Positions 24,303 through 35,279 of a stretch of DNA of 64,000 nt are shown here, piece after piece. Source of the stretch: Nageia nagi. Lineage: Eukaryota; Pinophyta. Numbering within the stretch: position 1 is the first letter of the stretch; each line of letters begins with the position of its first letter. Made by a program: the position numbers and the translations under genes. The stretch covers positions 7,688,001-7,752,000 of the forward strand of contig JBITNC010000001.1 in the NCBI GenBank assembly GCA_050084985.1. The letters are read 5' to 3'. The notes beneath the pieces are model-generated. The model was not told the DNA's origin and ran no database searches. It saw only the letters and a program-made list of their open reading frames with translations.

Positions 24303-25532
24303 ATGATTAAAATAGAAAAGATGAATCTGGCAAAGGAATCTACTGAAGGTAGCATAATGCCACCATAAGTATGATTTCCACCACCAAGATATCCAGGTGA
24401 TTTAGCATTAACATATTTAAAACATGGATTTGATCTTAATCTCTTAAATTATTTACAATTGACTATTGATGAACAATTTGAAAGAACATATCATATGTTT
24501 TGTGGTATAAATAATGGTTGGGAAGTCACTTTTTATGGATATGAAGTAAGCATTATTTTAGATCCACAAATCTATCTCACCCATATGGAAATAATATCAT
24601 AAGAAATAACAGCTTTCTACCTACAATGGCCTTATGGAATATCGAGAATCATCATAAATTGCTAATTAACTGAGTATTCACTCCTTTTAGCTAGGCTGAA
24701 ATACGTTAAACAATTAACCAAAAGCCTAGAATGGATGGATGAAATTTTACATTATTTACCTCATAAAAGGGTGATTTATGATTTTTCAAATGCTTTTGTG
24801 GCTTTTCCTCCTAGAACATTACAACAACACTATAGTCAAACTCACAAATTTTCTTGCATGCAAATGCGACATACAATTTGGAAATGAAAGTTGGAGAAAA
24901 GGCAAGCTTGTCGTATTGTTGAACTTACAATGATGAATCAAATAAGGGTTAGAAATGAGATTATCAAAAAACTATCAAAAGGACATAGAGTGTGGAATAA
25001 TGGAAGTTAACTTTCTGGGTTTGAAAGTAGGTATGACAAAGATATCTTTATGAAAGTTATTCGTAACGTTCCTACTCCTTTGTATTCAAATATCTTTTCC
25101 ATGCCTCTTGAAATACAACAAAAAATGGCCTTGACATTCTATGATGCACGCAAATCTTATAGTTGGGATGTCAAAGTAAATGGATATCAATTTGTTATTT
25201 GTATCAATGCATTTGAGTTATGATGTTCTCCTAACTCAGAATATGATTTAATGATATATTTCTATCTTTTGTGGCCTATAGAAAGGCCCAAAATAATAGT
25301 TGATTGTACTCACAACCTAACTTTAAAACATCAAGAATGAATCATCTCTATCATTCAAATCGTAACAGTCGAACACCTAGATTATTGTATTCCAGAAATC
25401 TATCATAATCAAGTGGTATTAGATTTTAGTTTTTTGTTTAGTTCAACACATTGATCATTTAATCCTGATGCAGTACAAACTCGATTTGAATGCATCATGA
25501 ATAGATTCCCTAGAAAAATGATAAAATTCTAA
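24303..25532 (+). pseudogene. Unidentified sense ORF downstream of Ogre-like pol
   Basis: From the ATG at 24303 to the TAA at 25530 one single frame of about 409 codons reads as ordinary protein, interrupted by nine stops (four TAA, five TGA) but with no frameshift. All nine could come from CAA, CGA or TGG by one transition. Readable pieces include PPRYPGDLALTYLKHGFDLN, WEVTFYGYEVSIILDPQIYL, RVIYDFSNAFVAFPPRTLQQ and IFSMPLEIQQKMALTFYDAR. I recognise no family, no metal-binding knuckle and no membrane segment. It starts 91 bp after the integrase stop and lies between pol and the antisense PMD gene, where Tat elements can carry extra ORFs of unknown role. Preserved frame length suggests it was coding until recently. 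Confidence 0.65.
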
Positions 25533-27353
25533 AAAAATTAAAAAATTATAAAACCCTAAAAAATTATAAAATTATAAAATCCTAAAAAATTGAAAACTAT
25601 AAAACACATAAAAATTATAAAACTATAAAATCTACCTAGATGGAAACATCTAGAGGTTACTTGGCAATTGGGTGCCCTACCCTTGTATGATGTGAATATA
25701 TGTTGCATGTCATTGTAAGAGTGATTATCCAGTAAATGTGTAATGTGTGAAAAGGTCATTTTAGAATAATTTCCTTGTTATCATTACATTCACTTTGTCT
25801 TTTCTTTTATAAAGAAATGATATACCATAGATGATAGAAAAACATAAAGTTTATGTTTGAAAGAAAATCCATGAACTCCAAACACTTACGACATTAAAAA
25901 ATTCTAAAAGAATTTGAATGAAATCATCCTAAGAGATATTAAGAGTGAAAGTTATGCATCTATCCTATTATTTGCTTCATATAAAACCCAAGAATTATTT
26001 GATAGTTAAAAAAAAAAAAAGATGACAAAAAAAAAATTTGCTACATTATGTCAATGATTCTTGGGTGATTACAATATCCTCTACCGGGGCTATGGATGCT
26101 TGACTGGCTGTAGAGCAAGGTTGTAGTGGGATCAAGGGGTTAATCCTCATCGGGGCTATGGATGCCTATCTGGCAATGACGCATACCTTACGAGTGGTGA
26201 TATGTCCATTTTGGTTAGCGACCTTCTTTCCTATGGACCTCTATACATTTCATATGGATAGACTAGCTTATTAATGTCTCTAGGATATTTCATCTCAAAT
26301 GATCTAAGAAGGGAAATGAATCTCACTACACACACTGAAGTTTATAAATTTTTCATCAACATATAACAACATTGTTTGATATCATCTTAGGTTGTTAAAT
26401 CTTGAGATAAAGAAAGATGAGGTAGATGTTATCATAACTTGGTTATTAATCCAAAATCACCTAATCTTTTGTCATGGTTTGTAATTTGTTTGTGTCTAGA
26501 ATCATGTGTGTCATTTTGTTAAACCCATTTCTTTTGAGAATATCTATTACCTTTGAACATTATTAGAATTTGCTTTTCTTGGGAAAGGATAAGAATGATT
26601 ATTTATTGTTCCCCTAACCAAGATAAAGTTAATGTTCATATGCATCCATAAGTCACTAGTGTGTCATGTCAAACCATTTTTACTATTATCTATTACCTTT
26701 GAACATTATTAAAATTGCTTTTCTTTGGAAAGGATAAGAATGATTATTTATTATTCCCCTAACCAAGATAAAGTTAATGTTCATATACATCCATAAGTCA
26801 CTAGTTTGTCATGTCAAGAAGTTTATTGTAAAAATTGCCAAGTACAGAAGATGATGCATCTGATTCTGCAAAAATATAATAAAAATATGTCCTTAAATAA
26901 CTTAACTTATTAAAATTATAAATTGGATTTATTTTTTATAGCAACTATAATCATACTTATTATTAACTTAATTTTGATATTAGTAACATCATCAAACTAA
27001 TTTGTTGATATATGTTATATATTTCATCATCATAATTCCACAATTATATCTATGCATCATACATTTTGAAAATTACATCTATCATTAACATATATTCATC
27101 ATCAAGTAATTAAAATGCAATCATGATCTACATAACATCACATCATACCTATTTTATCATAAATCTATATATAGAATGAAAGCTCATGCATCAAAAATCA
27201 TATAAGTACCATAAATATCTAAGATCTATCTATCTATATATACATCATCATAGTCCATCAAAAGGTCATCATAACATCATGAATCATATAATAAAATACA
27301 AGGGTCTAATAACCTCATAAGTATATAAAAATAACATCATGAAAAAGGGTATC
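25533..27353 (+). other. Spacer of Ogre-like element with local repeats
   Basis: No gene is visible. 25525-25630 is an AT-rich run of AAAATTATAAAACCCT-like units. 26080-26180 holds two copies of GGGGCTATGGATGC. 26543-26816 is a 146-bp-period duplication. 26870-27350 is AT-rich with ATC/TCATCA-rich stretches. Confidence 0.6.
26543..26816 (+). repeat. 146-bp tandem duplication in the Ogre spacer
   Basis: 26543-26672 and 26689-26816 are near-identical (TCTATTACCTTTGAACATTA .. GTCATGTCAA) with only a few changes. No coding content. Confidence 0.85.
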
Positions 27354-27875
27354 CTCAAGGACTACCCCAACCACTACCTGGTCCGCTAGGACTACTCAGT
27401 TGCCTACACCGTCTACTCGTCTCTTCGGTACCTTGACCTGGAGGAGTAGTGCCTACAAATCTTGTAGGGCTACCTAGATGCTGAGATCCTCATAACTCGG
27501 ATGAACCAACAGCCCCTAAGGGAGATGCCCAGGCTGTACCACTCCTACTAGGAAAACTCCATGACCTCTAGGTTCTGCCTGGAGATCCAACTGTGCCCTA
27601 TGCACTGCTACATGTCTGATAGGCTGAGATGTCTATAGGCATGTAACTATCTGGAGGTATAGGATAGTGAGCCCCTGGAGTAAAAGCTAGAACACATGTT
27701 AGCCATGTTTATACTATACTACTATAAAAATCTTACTACTAACAAATGCCATGATTGAAAACTGAAGGACCACCTTCAGAAGTAGAGGCTACTCCCAACT
27801 AATGAGCCTGAGCTCCCTGTAAAGAGGAACGAGCCTCATCTCTCTCCTATCTGTACCTATCTCGCTCAGCCTTAT
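27354..27875 (-). pseudogene. Plant mobile domain gene, 3' part (split by copia insertion)
   Basis: Antisense coding-like sequence. From the insertion point, a Lys/Glu/Arg-rich coiled-coil-like piece (KAERDRYR, ERDEARSSLQGAQ) runs to about 27765. A likely intron follows, ending at a TTTTACTCCAG acceptor with the exon starting at about 27674. The last exon is rich in Gly, Ser and Pro (GSPTRFVGTTPPGQGTEE) and ends at a stop at 27354-27356. Five in-frame stops are visible. It joins in sense and spacing to the larger 5' part at 37332-39216. The tail is not itself diagnostic; the PMD identity comes from the 5' part. Confidence 0.6.
27871..27875. repeat. Target-site duplication of intact copia element (left)
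   Basis: CTTAT at 27871-27875 is repeated exactly at 37332-37336. Confidence 0.95.
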
Positions 27876-28127
27876 TTTTGAGTATGTGTGATAGAGAAGT
27901 ATGATTGTAATTGTTGTCAACAAGGTATTGATCGGGTTCCGGAGGATTAACTAAGTTCCGGAAGTGAAGAGAGACTATTTGATCGGGTTCCGGAGGTTTA
28001 ACTGTGTTCCGGAAGTAAAGAGTGATCGGGTTCTGGAAGTTTGACTAAGTTCCGGAAGAGAAGTGTGATTGGTCGGGTTCCGGAGGATTGACCGAGATGA
28101 CGTCAGCGATTTCGGGCTTTCACTTAG

Positions 28128-28350
28128 AACCGGGATCCGGAAGTGATGAGGTCAGCAAGGAATGATCAAAGAGCCGGAGCCAGAGAGGAAAACATTCCGG
28201 AAGCAATAGATGACATCACCAGGAGAACGATGCTCACACTTGTGAATACAACCGGCGTCCGGAACAAATGAGGTCAGCAAAGAGTGATAAAAGAGTCCGG
28301 AAATAAAAGTCCAGAAATGATGACATCATGAGAAAAGAGTTATACTCTGT
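28128..28350 (+). repeat. TGACGTCA/CCGGA module in copia LTR (5' copy)
   Basis: The unit beginning AACCGGGATCCGGAAG at 28128 and the next at 28249 follow the same motif order as the gag-only element's LTR units: GAGGTCAGCAA, GAGCCAGAGA, ACATTCCGGA, TGACATCAC, GGAGAAC, TCACA, GTGAATA. Length is about 121 bp. The same module is at about 35531-35753 in the 3' LTR. Confidence 0.8.
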
Positions 28351-29006
28351 TTCCGGAGTCCGAAAGTGATGACATCATGATGCAGAGTTCAAAAGTCCGA
28401 AGGTCAAGGTCCGGAGACAAAAGTCTGGAGATAAAGGTCCGAAGACAAAAGTCCGGAGGTCAAGGTCTGGAGACAAAAGTCCGGAGGTCAAGGTCCGGAG
28501 ATACACGTTCGAAGGTAAAGATCCGGAGATAAACGTCCGGAGATAAAAATCCGGAGATACACGTCTGAAGATAAAAGTCCGGAAATGATGACGTCATGCG
28601 AGAAGCGTCTTACTCTATTTTCCGGAGTCCGGAGAACGATGACATCACGATGTTTACAGAAAACATCCGGTAAGCTAGGAAAGAGCCCGGAACAATCAGA
28701 AATACCATTATGAAGGAGAAAAGAGTCCGGAATCGTAAGAAATACCATAATGAAGAATAAAAGAGTCCGGAATTAGCTGAAATCCGTGGGAGAAAGAAGT
28801 ATACCTGTCTAAACAACTCTGTTTGAGAAATAGAAGCGTTCGTCAGTTACAAACAAGGATTCTGTTGATAACGTATAATGGTAGGAACAGTTTCCTGGAG
28901 TGTTATTGATGCGTAACGGTTAAGTACAGGAATAATGTGAAAAATGGATGTAAGAAAAGGAGCAGAGAGTTGCAGTGTGAACAGTGTGGACATGGCAGCA
29001 AGTAAT

Positions 29007-29190
29007 GAGTGCACAGCTCGAGGAGAGAAGTAGCTGAGATTACACAGCTGGAGGACAATGCAAGTTATGATTGCACAGCTCGAGGAGAGTAGAAGTTATG
29101 AGTGCACAGCTCGAGGAGAGAGGAAGTAATGAGTGCACAGCTCAAGGAGAGAGGAAGTAATGAGTGCACAGCTCGAGGAAAGTGGTAGTT
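29007..29190 (+). repeat. Tandem GTGCACAGCTCGAGGAGAG repeat in copia LTR
   Basis: Five to six copies of a 30-36 bp unit (AGTAATGAGTGCACAGCTCG..) lie just upstream of the TATA box. Repeated at about 36410-36595 in the 3' LTR. The position suggests an upstream promoter element; that is inference. Confidence 0.8.
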
Positions 29191-29237
29191 GTGAGTTTAC
29201 AGCTAAAGGAGTAAGTGAAGCAAGTAATGAGATATGA

Positions 29238-29246
29238 CTATATAAG
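29238..29246 (+). promoter_or_regulatory. TATA box of young copia LTR
   Basis: CTATATAAG lies downstream of the tandem array and upstream of R/U5. The same sequence is in the 3' LTR at 36641-36649. Confidence 0.75.
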
Positions 29247-29930
29247 AATTGGTTTTTCAGTGTAAAAAAATACAAGGGAGTGAAGTGTGTGTGAAGTGTG
29301 CAGAGTGTGTGAAGAGAAGTGCGAAAAGCAAAGTATGAAAACGCAGGTAATCGCTTGAATGTGGTGAGCAAAGAAGTGAGTGGAAGCAAGTGCTGTGTGT
29401 AAAGTGAAATATCCGAAGTGTATGAAGTGAGCATTAGAGCTAGACCATTGAGGGTCTTCTAGAACAGAATCTTTTCTCTATTTAAATGTTCTATCAAGTT
29501 GGTGCTTGATAGCTGGAGTTGGTGCTCCAAGCAGTCGGTGCTGCTAATTCTAAAGTGGTAGTTGGTGCTACCCTTCACAGTTGGTGCTGTGGATTTGAGA
29601 GCTGGAGTGGATTTGAGAGCTGGAGTTGGTGCTCCAAGCAGTAGGTGCTGCTATTCTCAAAGTGGTAGTTGGTGCTACCCTTCACAGTTGGTGCTGTGAA
29701 TCTGTAAGCTTTCTTTAATGGCTGGATTTGGATTGGTGTCCAAGCAGTCATTTTCGGGGATGTAGCCAAACTGGTGAACCTCGTTACATCTGGCGTTGTG
29801 TGATGTACTGGTGTGCTTGCTCATTTTCTCTAGCTTTTAATCTGTCATTATTAAAGAAGATTGGATAGTGATAATTTTTATATACACTGATTCACCCCCC
29901 CCCTCTCAGTGTCACTCGAAGAACAACAAT

Positions 29931-29942
29931 TGGTATCAGAGC
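29931..29942 (+). promoter_or_regulatory. Primer-binding site of young copia element (tRNA-iMet)
   Basis: TGGTATCAGAGC two bases after the 5' LTR, complementary to the 3' end of initiator tRNA-Met, the usual copia primer. Confidence 0.95.
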
Positions 29943-29992
29943 AAGGTTCCTAAGTAAGCTATAACAGCTAAGGAGATCCGGACAGTGACACT

Positions 29993-31933
29993 ATGGCAAG
30001 CGGAGAAGGTTTCTCATCTAACAAGGCACCACTCTTTGATGGAACCAATTATGGGTTCTGGAAAATTCGGATGAAGACTTATCTCAGTGCATTGGGTTTT
30101 GGTACTTGGGATGCCGTTAAAAGGGGTTACACTCCTCCTCCTACTGGTCCATCAGATGAAGCAGAAAGAAAGGCATTTGAATATGATGCCAAAGCACGAA
30201 ACGCTCTAATGTGTGGTCTTGTGGACAGCGAACTGGTAAAAGTTATGGCATGCAAGTCCGCTAAAGAAATATGGAGTAAATTGAAAAGCATTCACGAGGG
30301 AGATGACAAAGTCAAGGAAGCAAAACTCCAAACACATAGAGCTCAATTCGAAGGTCTAAAGATGAATGAAGATGAAACCATTGAAGCCTACATGCTAAGA
30401 GTAAATGAAATTACTAATGCGATCAGAGGCCTTGGAGAAGAGATTGAAGATCATGTCATCGTGAAAAAGGTACTGCGATCTCTCACTTCTCGTTTTGATT
30501 CAAAAGTTTCTGCTATTGAAGAAGCAAAAGATTTGAAAACTTTTAGCATGGATGAATTGCATGGATCGCTAACTGCTTATGAAATGAGGATTGGAAAAAC
30601 AAAACATTCAGAAAAGGAAGCAGCGTTTAAGACCAGTAGCAGTAACAACGCCAGAGAAGATTCTGACGATGAGGAACAATCGGATGAAGCAGAAGCAAAC
30701 TTCATTAGAAAGCTAAAAAGGGGAAAAGGTAAGTATAAAGGCAAGCTACCTTTTAAATGTTTTAATTGTGGTGGTATTGGTCACTTTATCTCAAAATGTC
30801 CATATAGAAAAACTGATAAAGATGATCAAGAATCGTATTTTGAGAAAAATCGCAAGATGAAATCTCAGGCTCGAAATAGAAAGTCAAATAGACAGAGCCT
30901 CTTATCTAGAAATGAAGGCTCCACTAATGATGATTCCAGTAACGAATCAGAAAAGGAATATAATGAGTCATTGTTTATGGCGTTTGAAGAAAAACTGAAT
31001 GTAAATAATCAAAATGACCAAAAACATAAGAAGGAAGAGACAGATGAAGAAGATGACTGTGAAGTTGAGATTGATATTGAAGAAGAACTAATGACAGCAT
31101 TGAATGAATTGAATAAAGAAGTGAAGAAAAATAAGATACTCTCAAAAAGGTGTGATGATGCAAGTACTACTGTAGAAAACCTAAAAATAGAAGTAGAAGA
31201 ATCCAAGAGGATAAATGAGAGTTTGGAGGAACAGCTTCTCGAGAAAGTTAAGAATTGTAGTAAGCTCGAAGAAGAAATAACTGGGCTACGTGCACAACTA
31301 GAGGAAGTAACCAAGAAAATCAGTTCCTTTGAATATCTAGAAGGAAGGTCGACCAAACTTAGCGAAATCATCAACAGTCAAAGAATGTTTTCGGATAAAT
31401 CTGGTCTGGGATATGAACAAGGACAATCCTCCAGTAACATAAAAGAGGAAAACACAAAAGAAGCCAAGAAAAGGGAAGGTAGCCCAGAACTGAAGAATGA
31501 TGGCTTCACTCAAGTGCAGTCCAGAAGAAGACCCTATGCAGGACAAAGAAAAACTCAGCAACGTAATAGTTACATCCATTCCTTCAATGGATACTGTTTC
31601 AAATGCAATGCATATGGGCACAAAATTTCTGAATGTAAATACAATATCAAACCAAGAACCTTTGTTACGAGGAATGCATTCGGTCCATTAATGGAGTATC
31701 CTGTTAAGTGTTACAACTGTCGTAAATATGGACACATTGCCAGATTCTGCAGAGTTAATCATGGCATGAGATTCTTCCCACGGAGACAACTTCCTTCCGT
31801 AAGACAGAATAAACAGTTTCAGCGCAGTCTTCCACAGAAAGAAGAAAAGTGTAATAAGAAACAAGGAGCTGAAACAAAAGTAAAACAAGTCTGGAAAGAA
31901 AAGGGAAACTCAAAAAGGACAAAGAGTCTTTAA
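29993..31933 (+). CDS. gag: Gag polyprotein of Sirevirus copia element
   Basis: 646 codons without interruption. The start ATG is 50 bases after the PBS, within a leader that has no other long ORF. The N-terminus reads [18 protein letters not shown] (DUF4219/UBN2-type copia capsid). A CCHC knuckle [14 protein letters not shown] is at residues 256-269. A long acidic, heptad-rich coiled-coil region follows (about 330-460). Two more knuckles are at 535-548 ([14 protein letters not shown]) and 573-586 ([14 protein letters not shown]), and the tail is basic. Three knuckles and a coiled coil in a large Gag fit Sireviruses. It would form the virus-like particle and bind RNA. The ORF stops at 31931-31933 and pol lies in the -1 frame. 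Confidence 0.95.
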   Translation: MASGEGFSSNKAPLFDGTNYGFWKIRMKTYLSALGFGTWDAVKRGYTPPPTGPSDEAERKAFEYDAKARNALMCGLVDSELVKVMACKSAKEIWSKLKSIHEGDDKVKEAKLQTHRAQFEGLKMNEDETIEAYMLRVNEITNAIRGLGEEIEDHVIVKKVLRSLTSRFDSKVSAIEEAKDLKTFSMDELHGSLTAYEMRIGKTKHSEKEAAFKTSSSNNAREDSDDEEQSDEAEANFIRKLKRGKGKYKGKLPFKCFNCGGIGHFISKCPYRKTDKDDQESYFEKNRKMKSQARNRKSNRQSLLSRNEGSTNDDSSNESEKEYNESLFMAFEEKLNVNNQNDQKHKKEETDEEDDCEVEIDIEEELMTALNELNKEVKKNKILSKRCDDASTTVENLKIEVEESKRINESLEEQLLEKVKNCSKLEEEITGLRAQLEEVTKKISSFEYLEGRSTKLSEIINSQRMFSDKSGLGYEQGQSSSNIKEENTKEAKKREGSPELKNDGFTQVQSRRRPYAGQRKTQQRNSYIHSFNGYCFKCNAYGHKISECKYNIKPRTFVTRNAFGPLMEYPVKCYNCRKYGHIARFCRVNHGMRFFPRRQLPSVRQNKQFQRSLPQKEEKCNKKQGAETKVKQVWKEKGNSKRTKSL

Positions 31934-34900
31934 TTGTTCAAACTGCATTGAAAGCTCAAGACAAACCTTCACCATGGATATTAGACAGCGGATGCTCAAG
32001 TCACATGACAGGTGACAAAAAGAAATTCCAAAAACTACAAGAATATGAAGGTGGGTCAGTTAGATTTGGAAATAATGATGGCGCACAAATTATCGGCAAA
32101 GGGTCTGTCAAAATAAATGACGACAACATCAGATCTGAAGAAGTACTGTTTGTTGTGGGACTGAGGCACAACTTGTTAAGCGTCAGTCAAATATGCGATA
32201 AAGGACATGATGTAATTTTCAAAAGCCATGGTTGTGAGATCCGAAGGGCAAACAGTGGTAGACTGATAGCAGTCGGTACAAGAACCAGCGGGAATCTATA
32301 CACCTTATCAGATGTATCAGAAGGATCATGTCTATTAGGCAAAGAGAGTGATGATTGGTTATGGCATAAGAGATTGGGACACATCTGTTTTAAAAACTTG
32401 ATGAATGTTTGCTCCAAAAGAGCGGTAAGAGATATGCCCCGTATCAGCACACCAGTAAATGATATCTGTGATTCATGCCAAAAGGGAAAACAAACACGGA
32501 CAAAGTTCAAAGTAAAAGAGTATCACACAAGCAAACCATTGGAGATTATTCACACCGACTTATGTGGACCAATGAGAACACAAAGCTTCAATGGAGATAA
32601 GTATTTTATTCTATTCATTGATGATTATTCAAGAATGACTTGGGTGCAATTCTTGAAACATAAATCTGAAGCTTTTGGAATGTTCAAAGCTTTTAAAAAC
32701 CAAGTAGAAAATCAAATGGAAAGGAAAATTAAGTGTCTTCGCTCAGACAGGGGAGGTGAGTTCACCTCTGATGAGTTTAATGAGTTTTGCATACAACATG
32801 GAATAAAAAGGCAATTCTCTGCAGCCAGAACTCCACAACAAAATGGAGTAGCTGAAAGGAAAAATAGAGCTGTACAAGAAATGGCTCGAACCATGTTGAT
32901 AGAAAGCAAGGTCGCTGATAAGTTTTGGAGAGAAGCAGTGCATACTGCAGTACATATTCAAAATAGATGTATGATGCGACCACATGAGGACAAAACACCA
33001 TATGAATTATGGTTTGGAAGAAGAGCTACAGTAAGGCATTTCAGGATCTTTGGCAGTAAATGCTACATCAAAAGAATAGAAGAAAATTTAGGAAAGTTTG
33101 AGGACAGATCAGACGAAGGTATCTTTCTTGGGTATTCTTCGAAGAGCAAAGCGTACAGGTGCTACAATAAAAGGACAAAAACAATTGTTGATAGTGCTGA
33201 TGTTCGTGTTGATGAGCAAAGAAATCTTCCTAAGAGAAATGATGATGAAAATCTTCCTGATTATCAAGATCCAATTGAAGAAGATAAGCAGAAGAAAAAC
33301 AAATCTAAGCTTGCCGTACAGCAATCACAAGGAAAGAAACCAGAAGACTCAAATCTGCCAAGTAACCCAGATAATGATTCAGAGAATGAGGCGGAAGAAG
33401 ATGAACATTCAAAAACTCCACCAAAGAGATGGCACAAGGATCATCCACAAGAACAAATTATCGGTGAGTTTCAGACAGGCATTCAAACTCGCAGAGGGGT
33501 CTCACACACCTACTCTCTCCTGTCCAGCATAGAGCCCAAGAATGTCTCAGAAGCCAGCCAAGATGAAAGCTGGATGAGAGCAATGGAGGAAGAACTCACT
33601 CAGATTGAAAAGAATGAAACATGGGAACTCGTTCCCAGACCAGCCAACAAAAATGTGATTGGCACAAAGTGGGTCTTTCGTAATAAGATGAATGAAGAAG
33701 GGAAAGTGGTTCGAAATAAAGCTAGACTTGTTTGCAAGGGATATGCTCAAGTTGAAGGGATTGACTTTGAAGAAACCTTTGCACCAGTAGCCAGATTAGA
33801 AGCCATTCGCATGTTTTTAGCCTTTGCAGTGTATAAAAACTTTACAGTGTATCAAATGGATGTAAAATCAGCCTTTCTAAATGGCAAAATTGAAGAAGAA
33901 GTCTATGTTGAACAGCCAGATGGTTTCCAATTGGGAGAGGATCCTAATCTGGTATGCAAACTAAAGAAGGCTCTGTATGGTTTGAAACAGGCACCCCGAG
34001 CATGGTACTCCAGACTTGATGCATACCTTCAGCAGCAGGGCTTTAGAAAAGGAAGGGTAGACAGCAATTTATATATTAAATCAGATAAAGGAAATCAGCT
34101 AATAGTTGTTGTCTATGTGGATGATATAATTTTTGGAGGAAGCAAGAATGAGCTGTGTAAAAATCTTGCTAACAACATGCAAACAGAATTTGAAATGTCC
34201 ATGATAGGTGAGCTTGCATTCTTTCTTGGTCTGCAAATCAATCAGTTGAAGAATGGCATGTTTATTTCTCAAACCAAATATGTTAAGGAGATGCTGAAGA
34301 AGTTCACTATGGAAGACTGTAAACCTGTGAGCACTCCTATGACAACAAGCTGCAAATTAAGCAAGAATGACAAAGCGCCAACAGTAGATCAAACACAGTA
34401 CAGGTCAATGATAGGAAGTTTGTTATATTTGACAGCTACTAGACCAGACATTCTTCAAGCTGTGTGTATGGTTGCTCGATTTCAAGAAAATCCCAAAGAG
34501 ACCCATGTTACTGCAGTAAAGAGAATTTTCAGATACCTCAAAGGAACAGTAGAATATGGCTTATGGTATCCCAGAGGAAAGAACTTTACACTTACTGCTT
34601 TTTCAGATGCAGACTGGGCAGGATGCGTGGATGATAGGAAGAGCACCAGCGGAGGAGCATTTTATTTGGGTAATAATCTTGTTGGCTGGCACAGTAAAAA
34701 GCAAGACTCTGTATCCCTATCTACAGCAGAAGCAGAGTATATAGCAGCTACTTCTTGCTGCACACAGCTTCTATGGATGAAGCAGATGCTCAACGATTTT
34801 GGTATACAGATTAATGAGCCCATAACAATTCAGTGTGATAACAAAAGTGCAATCAATATTTCCAAAAATCCCGTTATGCACTCACGCACAAAGCATATTG

Positions 34901-35067
34901 CAATCAGATATCACTTTCTCAAAGAAAAAGTGGCGCAAGGAGAAGTACAGTTAGATTTTGTCCCAACTACAGAGCAAGTAGCCGACATTTTTACGAAGCC
35001 TTTGTCCAAGGACGTCTTCGAATATCTTCGAACCAAGCTAGGAGTTGTTATCTTGCCCAAGCATTAG
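31873..35067 (+). CDS. pol: Pol polyprotein of Sirevirus copia element: PR-IN-RT-RNase H
   Basis: The frame is open from 31873 to the stop at 35065. It has no ATG near its start: the first usable codon at 31948 is TTG, and residue numbers below count from it. Protease DSG is at 13-15. Integrase zinc site: H140, H145, C174, C177. Catalytic D204, D267 and E303 give a D-D35-E spacing. RT has [11 protein letters not shown] (D638), [12 protein letters not shown], and YVDD at 723-726. RNase H has DADW (887-890), STAEAEY (E928) and D964, then [13 protein letters not shown] and FTKPL. Every catalytic residue I can check is present and there are no internal stops. The order PR-IN-RT-RH is copia-specific. 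It overlaps the end of gag by about 60 nt in the -1 frame, so it would be made only by frameshifting, or the break is a mutation. No env-like ORF follows. Confidence 0.95.
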   Translation, partial: NKSKTSLERKGKLKKDKESLIVQTALKAQDKPSPWILDSGCSSHMTGDKKKFQKLQEYEGGSVRFGNNDGAQIIGKGSVKINDDNIRSEEVLFVVGLRHNLLSVSQICDKGHDVIFKSHGCEIRRANSGRLIAVGTRTSGNLYTLSDVSEGSCLLGKESDDWLWHKRLGHICFKNLMNVCSKRAVRDMPRISTPVNDICDSCQKGKQTRTKFKVKEYHTSKPLEIIHTDLCGPMRTQSFNGDKYFILFIDDYSRMTWVQFLKHKSEAFGMFKAFKNQVENQMERKIKCLRSDRGGEFTSDEFNEFCIQHGIKRQFSAARTPQQNGVAERKNRAVQEMARTMLIESKVADKFWREAVHTAVHIQNRCMMRPHEDKTPYELWFGRRATVRHFRIFGSKCYIKRIEENLGKFEDRSDEGIFLGYSSKSKAYRCYNKRTKTIVDSADVRVDEQRNLPKRNDDENLPDYQDPIEEDKQKKNKSKLAVQQSQGKKPEDSNLPSNPDNDSENEAEEDEHSKTPPKRWHKDHPQEQIIGEFQTGIQTRRGVSHTYSLLSSIEPKNVSEASQDESWMRAMEEELTQIEKNETWELVPRPANKNVIGTKWVFRNKMNEEGKVVRNKARLVCKGYAQVEGIDFEETFAPVARLEAIRMFLAFAVYKNFTVYQMDVKSAFLNGKIEEEVYVEQPDGFQLGEDPNLVCKLKKALYGLKQAPRAWYSRLDAYLQQQGFRKGRVDSNLYIKSDKGNQLIVVVYVDDIIFGGSKNELCKNLANNMQTEFEMSMIGELAFFLGLQINQLKNGMFISQTKYVKEMLKKFTMEDCKPVSTPMTTSCKLSKNDKAPTVDQTQYRSMIGSLLYLTATRPDILQAVCMVARFQENPKETHVTAVKRIFRYLKGTVEYGLWYPRGKNFTLTAFSDADWAGCVDDRKSTSGGAFYLGNNLVGWHSKKQDSVSLSTAEAEYIAATSCCTQLLWMKQMLNDFGIQINEPITIQCDNKSAINISKNPVMHSRTKHIAIRYHFLKEKVAQGEVQLDFVPTTEQVADIFTKPLSKDVFEYLRTKLGVVILPKH

Positions 35068-35089
35068 CTAGCTCTGAACGTTGCCTTCT

Positions 35090-35279
35090 CAGGGGGAGTA
35101 CTTATTTTTCTTTCCTATATTCTGTGTCTACTCCTAGTTTCCTGAGAATGTCGTGTATGGACTCAGGGGGAGTCTGTAAATGCCCTTTGTTATTGTTGAC
35201 AAAGGGGGAGAAGTGTCCTGAATTTGGTATCTGATCAAGTGGTGTTAATGGTGTTGCCAACAATTCCAAAGGGGGAGAT
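35090..35279 (+). promoter_or_regulatory. Repeated polypurine tracts before the 3' LTR
   Basis: Four tracts: CAGGGGGAG at 35090 and 35164, AAAGGGGGAGAA at 35201, and AAAGGGGGAGAT at 35268-35279 directly next to the LTR. Multiple conserved PPTs of this form between pol and the 3' LTR are a known Sirevirus signature. The last is the plus-strand primer; the role of the others is not known to me. Confidence 0.9.

Larger units (their letters stand above)
27876..29928 (+). repeat. 5' LTR of young Sirevirus copia element
   Basis: 2053 bp, nearly identical to 35280-37331. The first bases are TTTTG where the 3' LTR has TGTTG, so the terminal TG has mutated after insertion; the end is GAACAACA. By eye I count about five differences (one of them a 1-base indel), roughly 0.2 percent, so insertion was recent. 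Content in order: GATCGGGTTCCGGA repeats (27935-28090), one and a half units of the TGACGTCA/CCGGA module (28128-28350), GTCCGGAG(A/G)-type short repeats (28390-28580), a GTGCACAGCTCGAGGAGAG array (29007-29190), TATA box CTATATAAG at 29238-29246, and GTTGGTGCT repeats in R/U5 (29490-29730). Confidence 0.97.

Noticed and set aside
28488-29434. Antisense ORFs of 68-112 codons in the copia LTR, also at 35892-36837
   Set aside because: Serine/leucine-rich translations of tandem CCGGAG and CAGCTCGAGG repeats, identical in both LTRs; not gene-like.
32187-33750. Antisense ORFs opposite copia pol
   Set aside because: Shadow frames of a strongly supported Pol; catalytic motifs are on the plus strand only.
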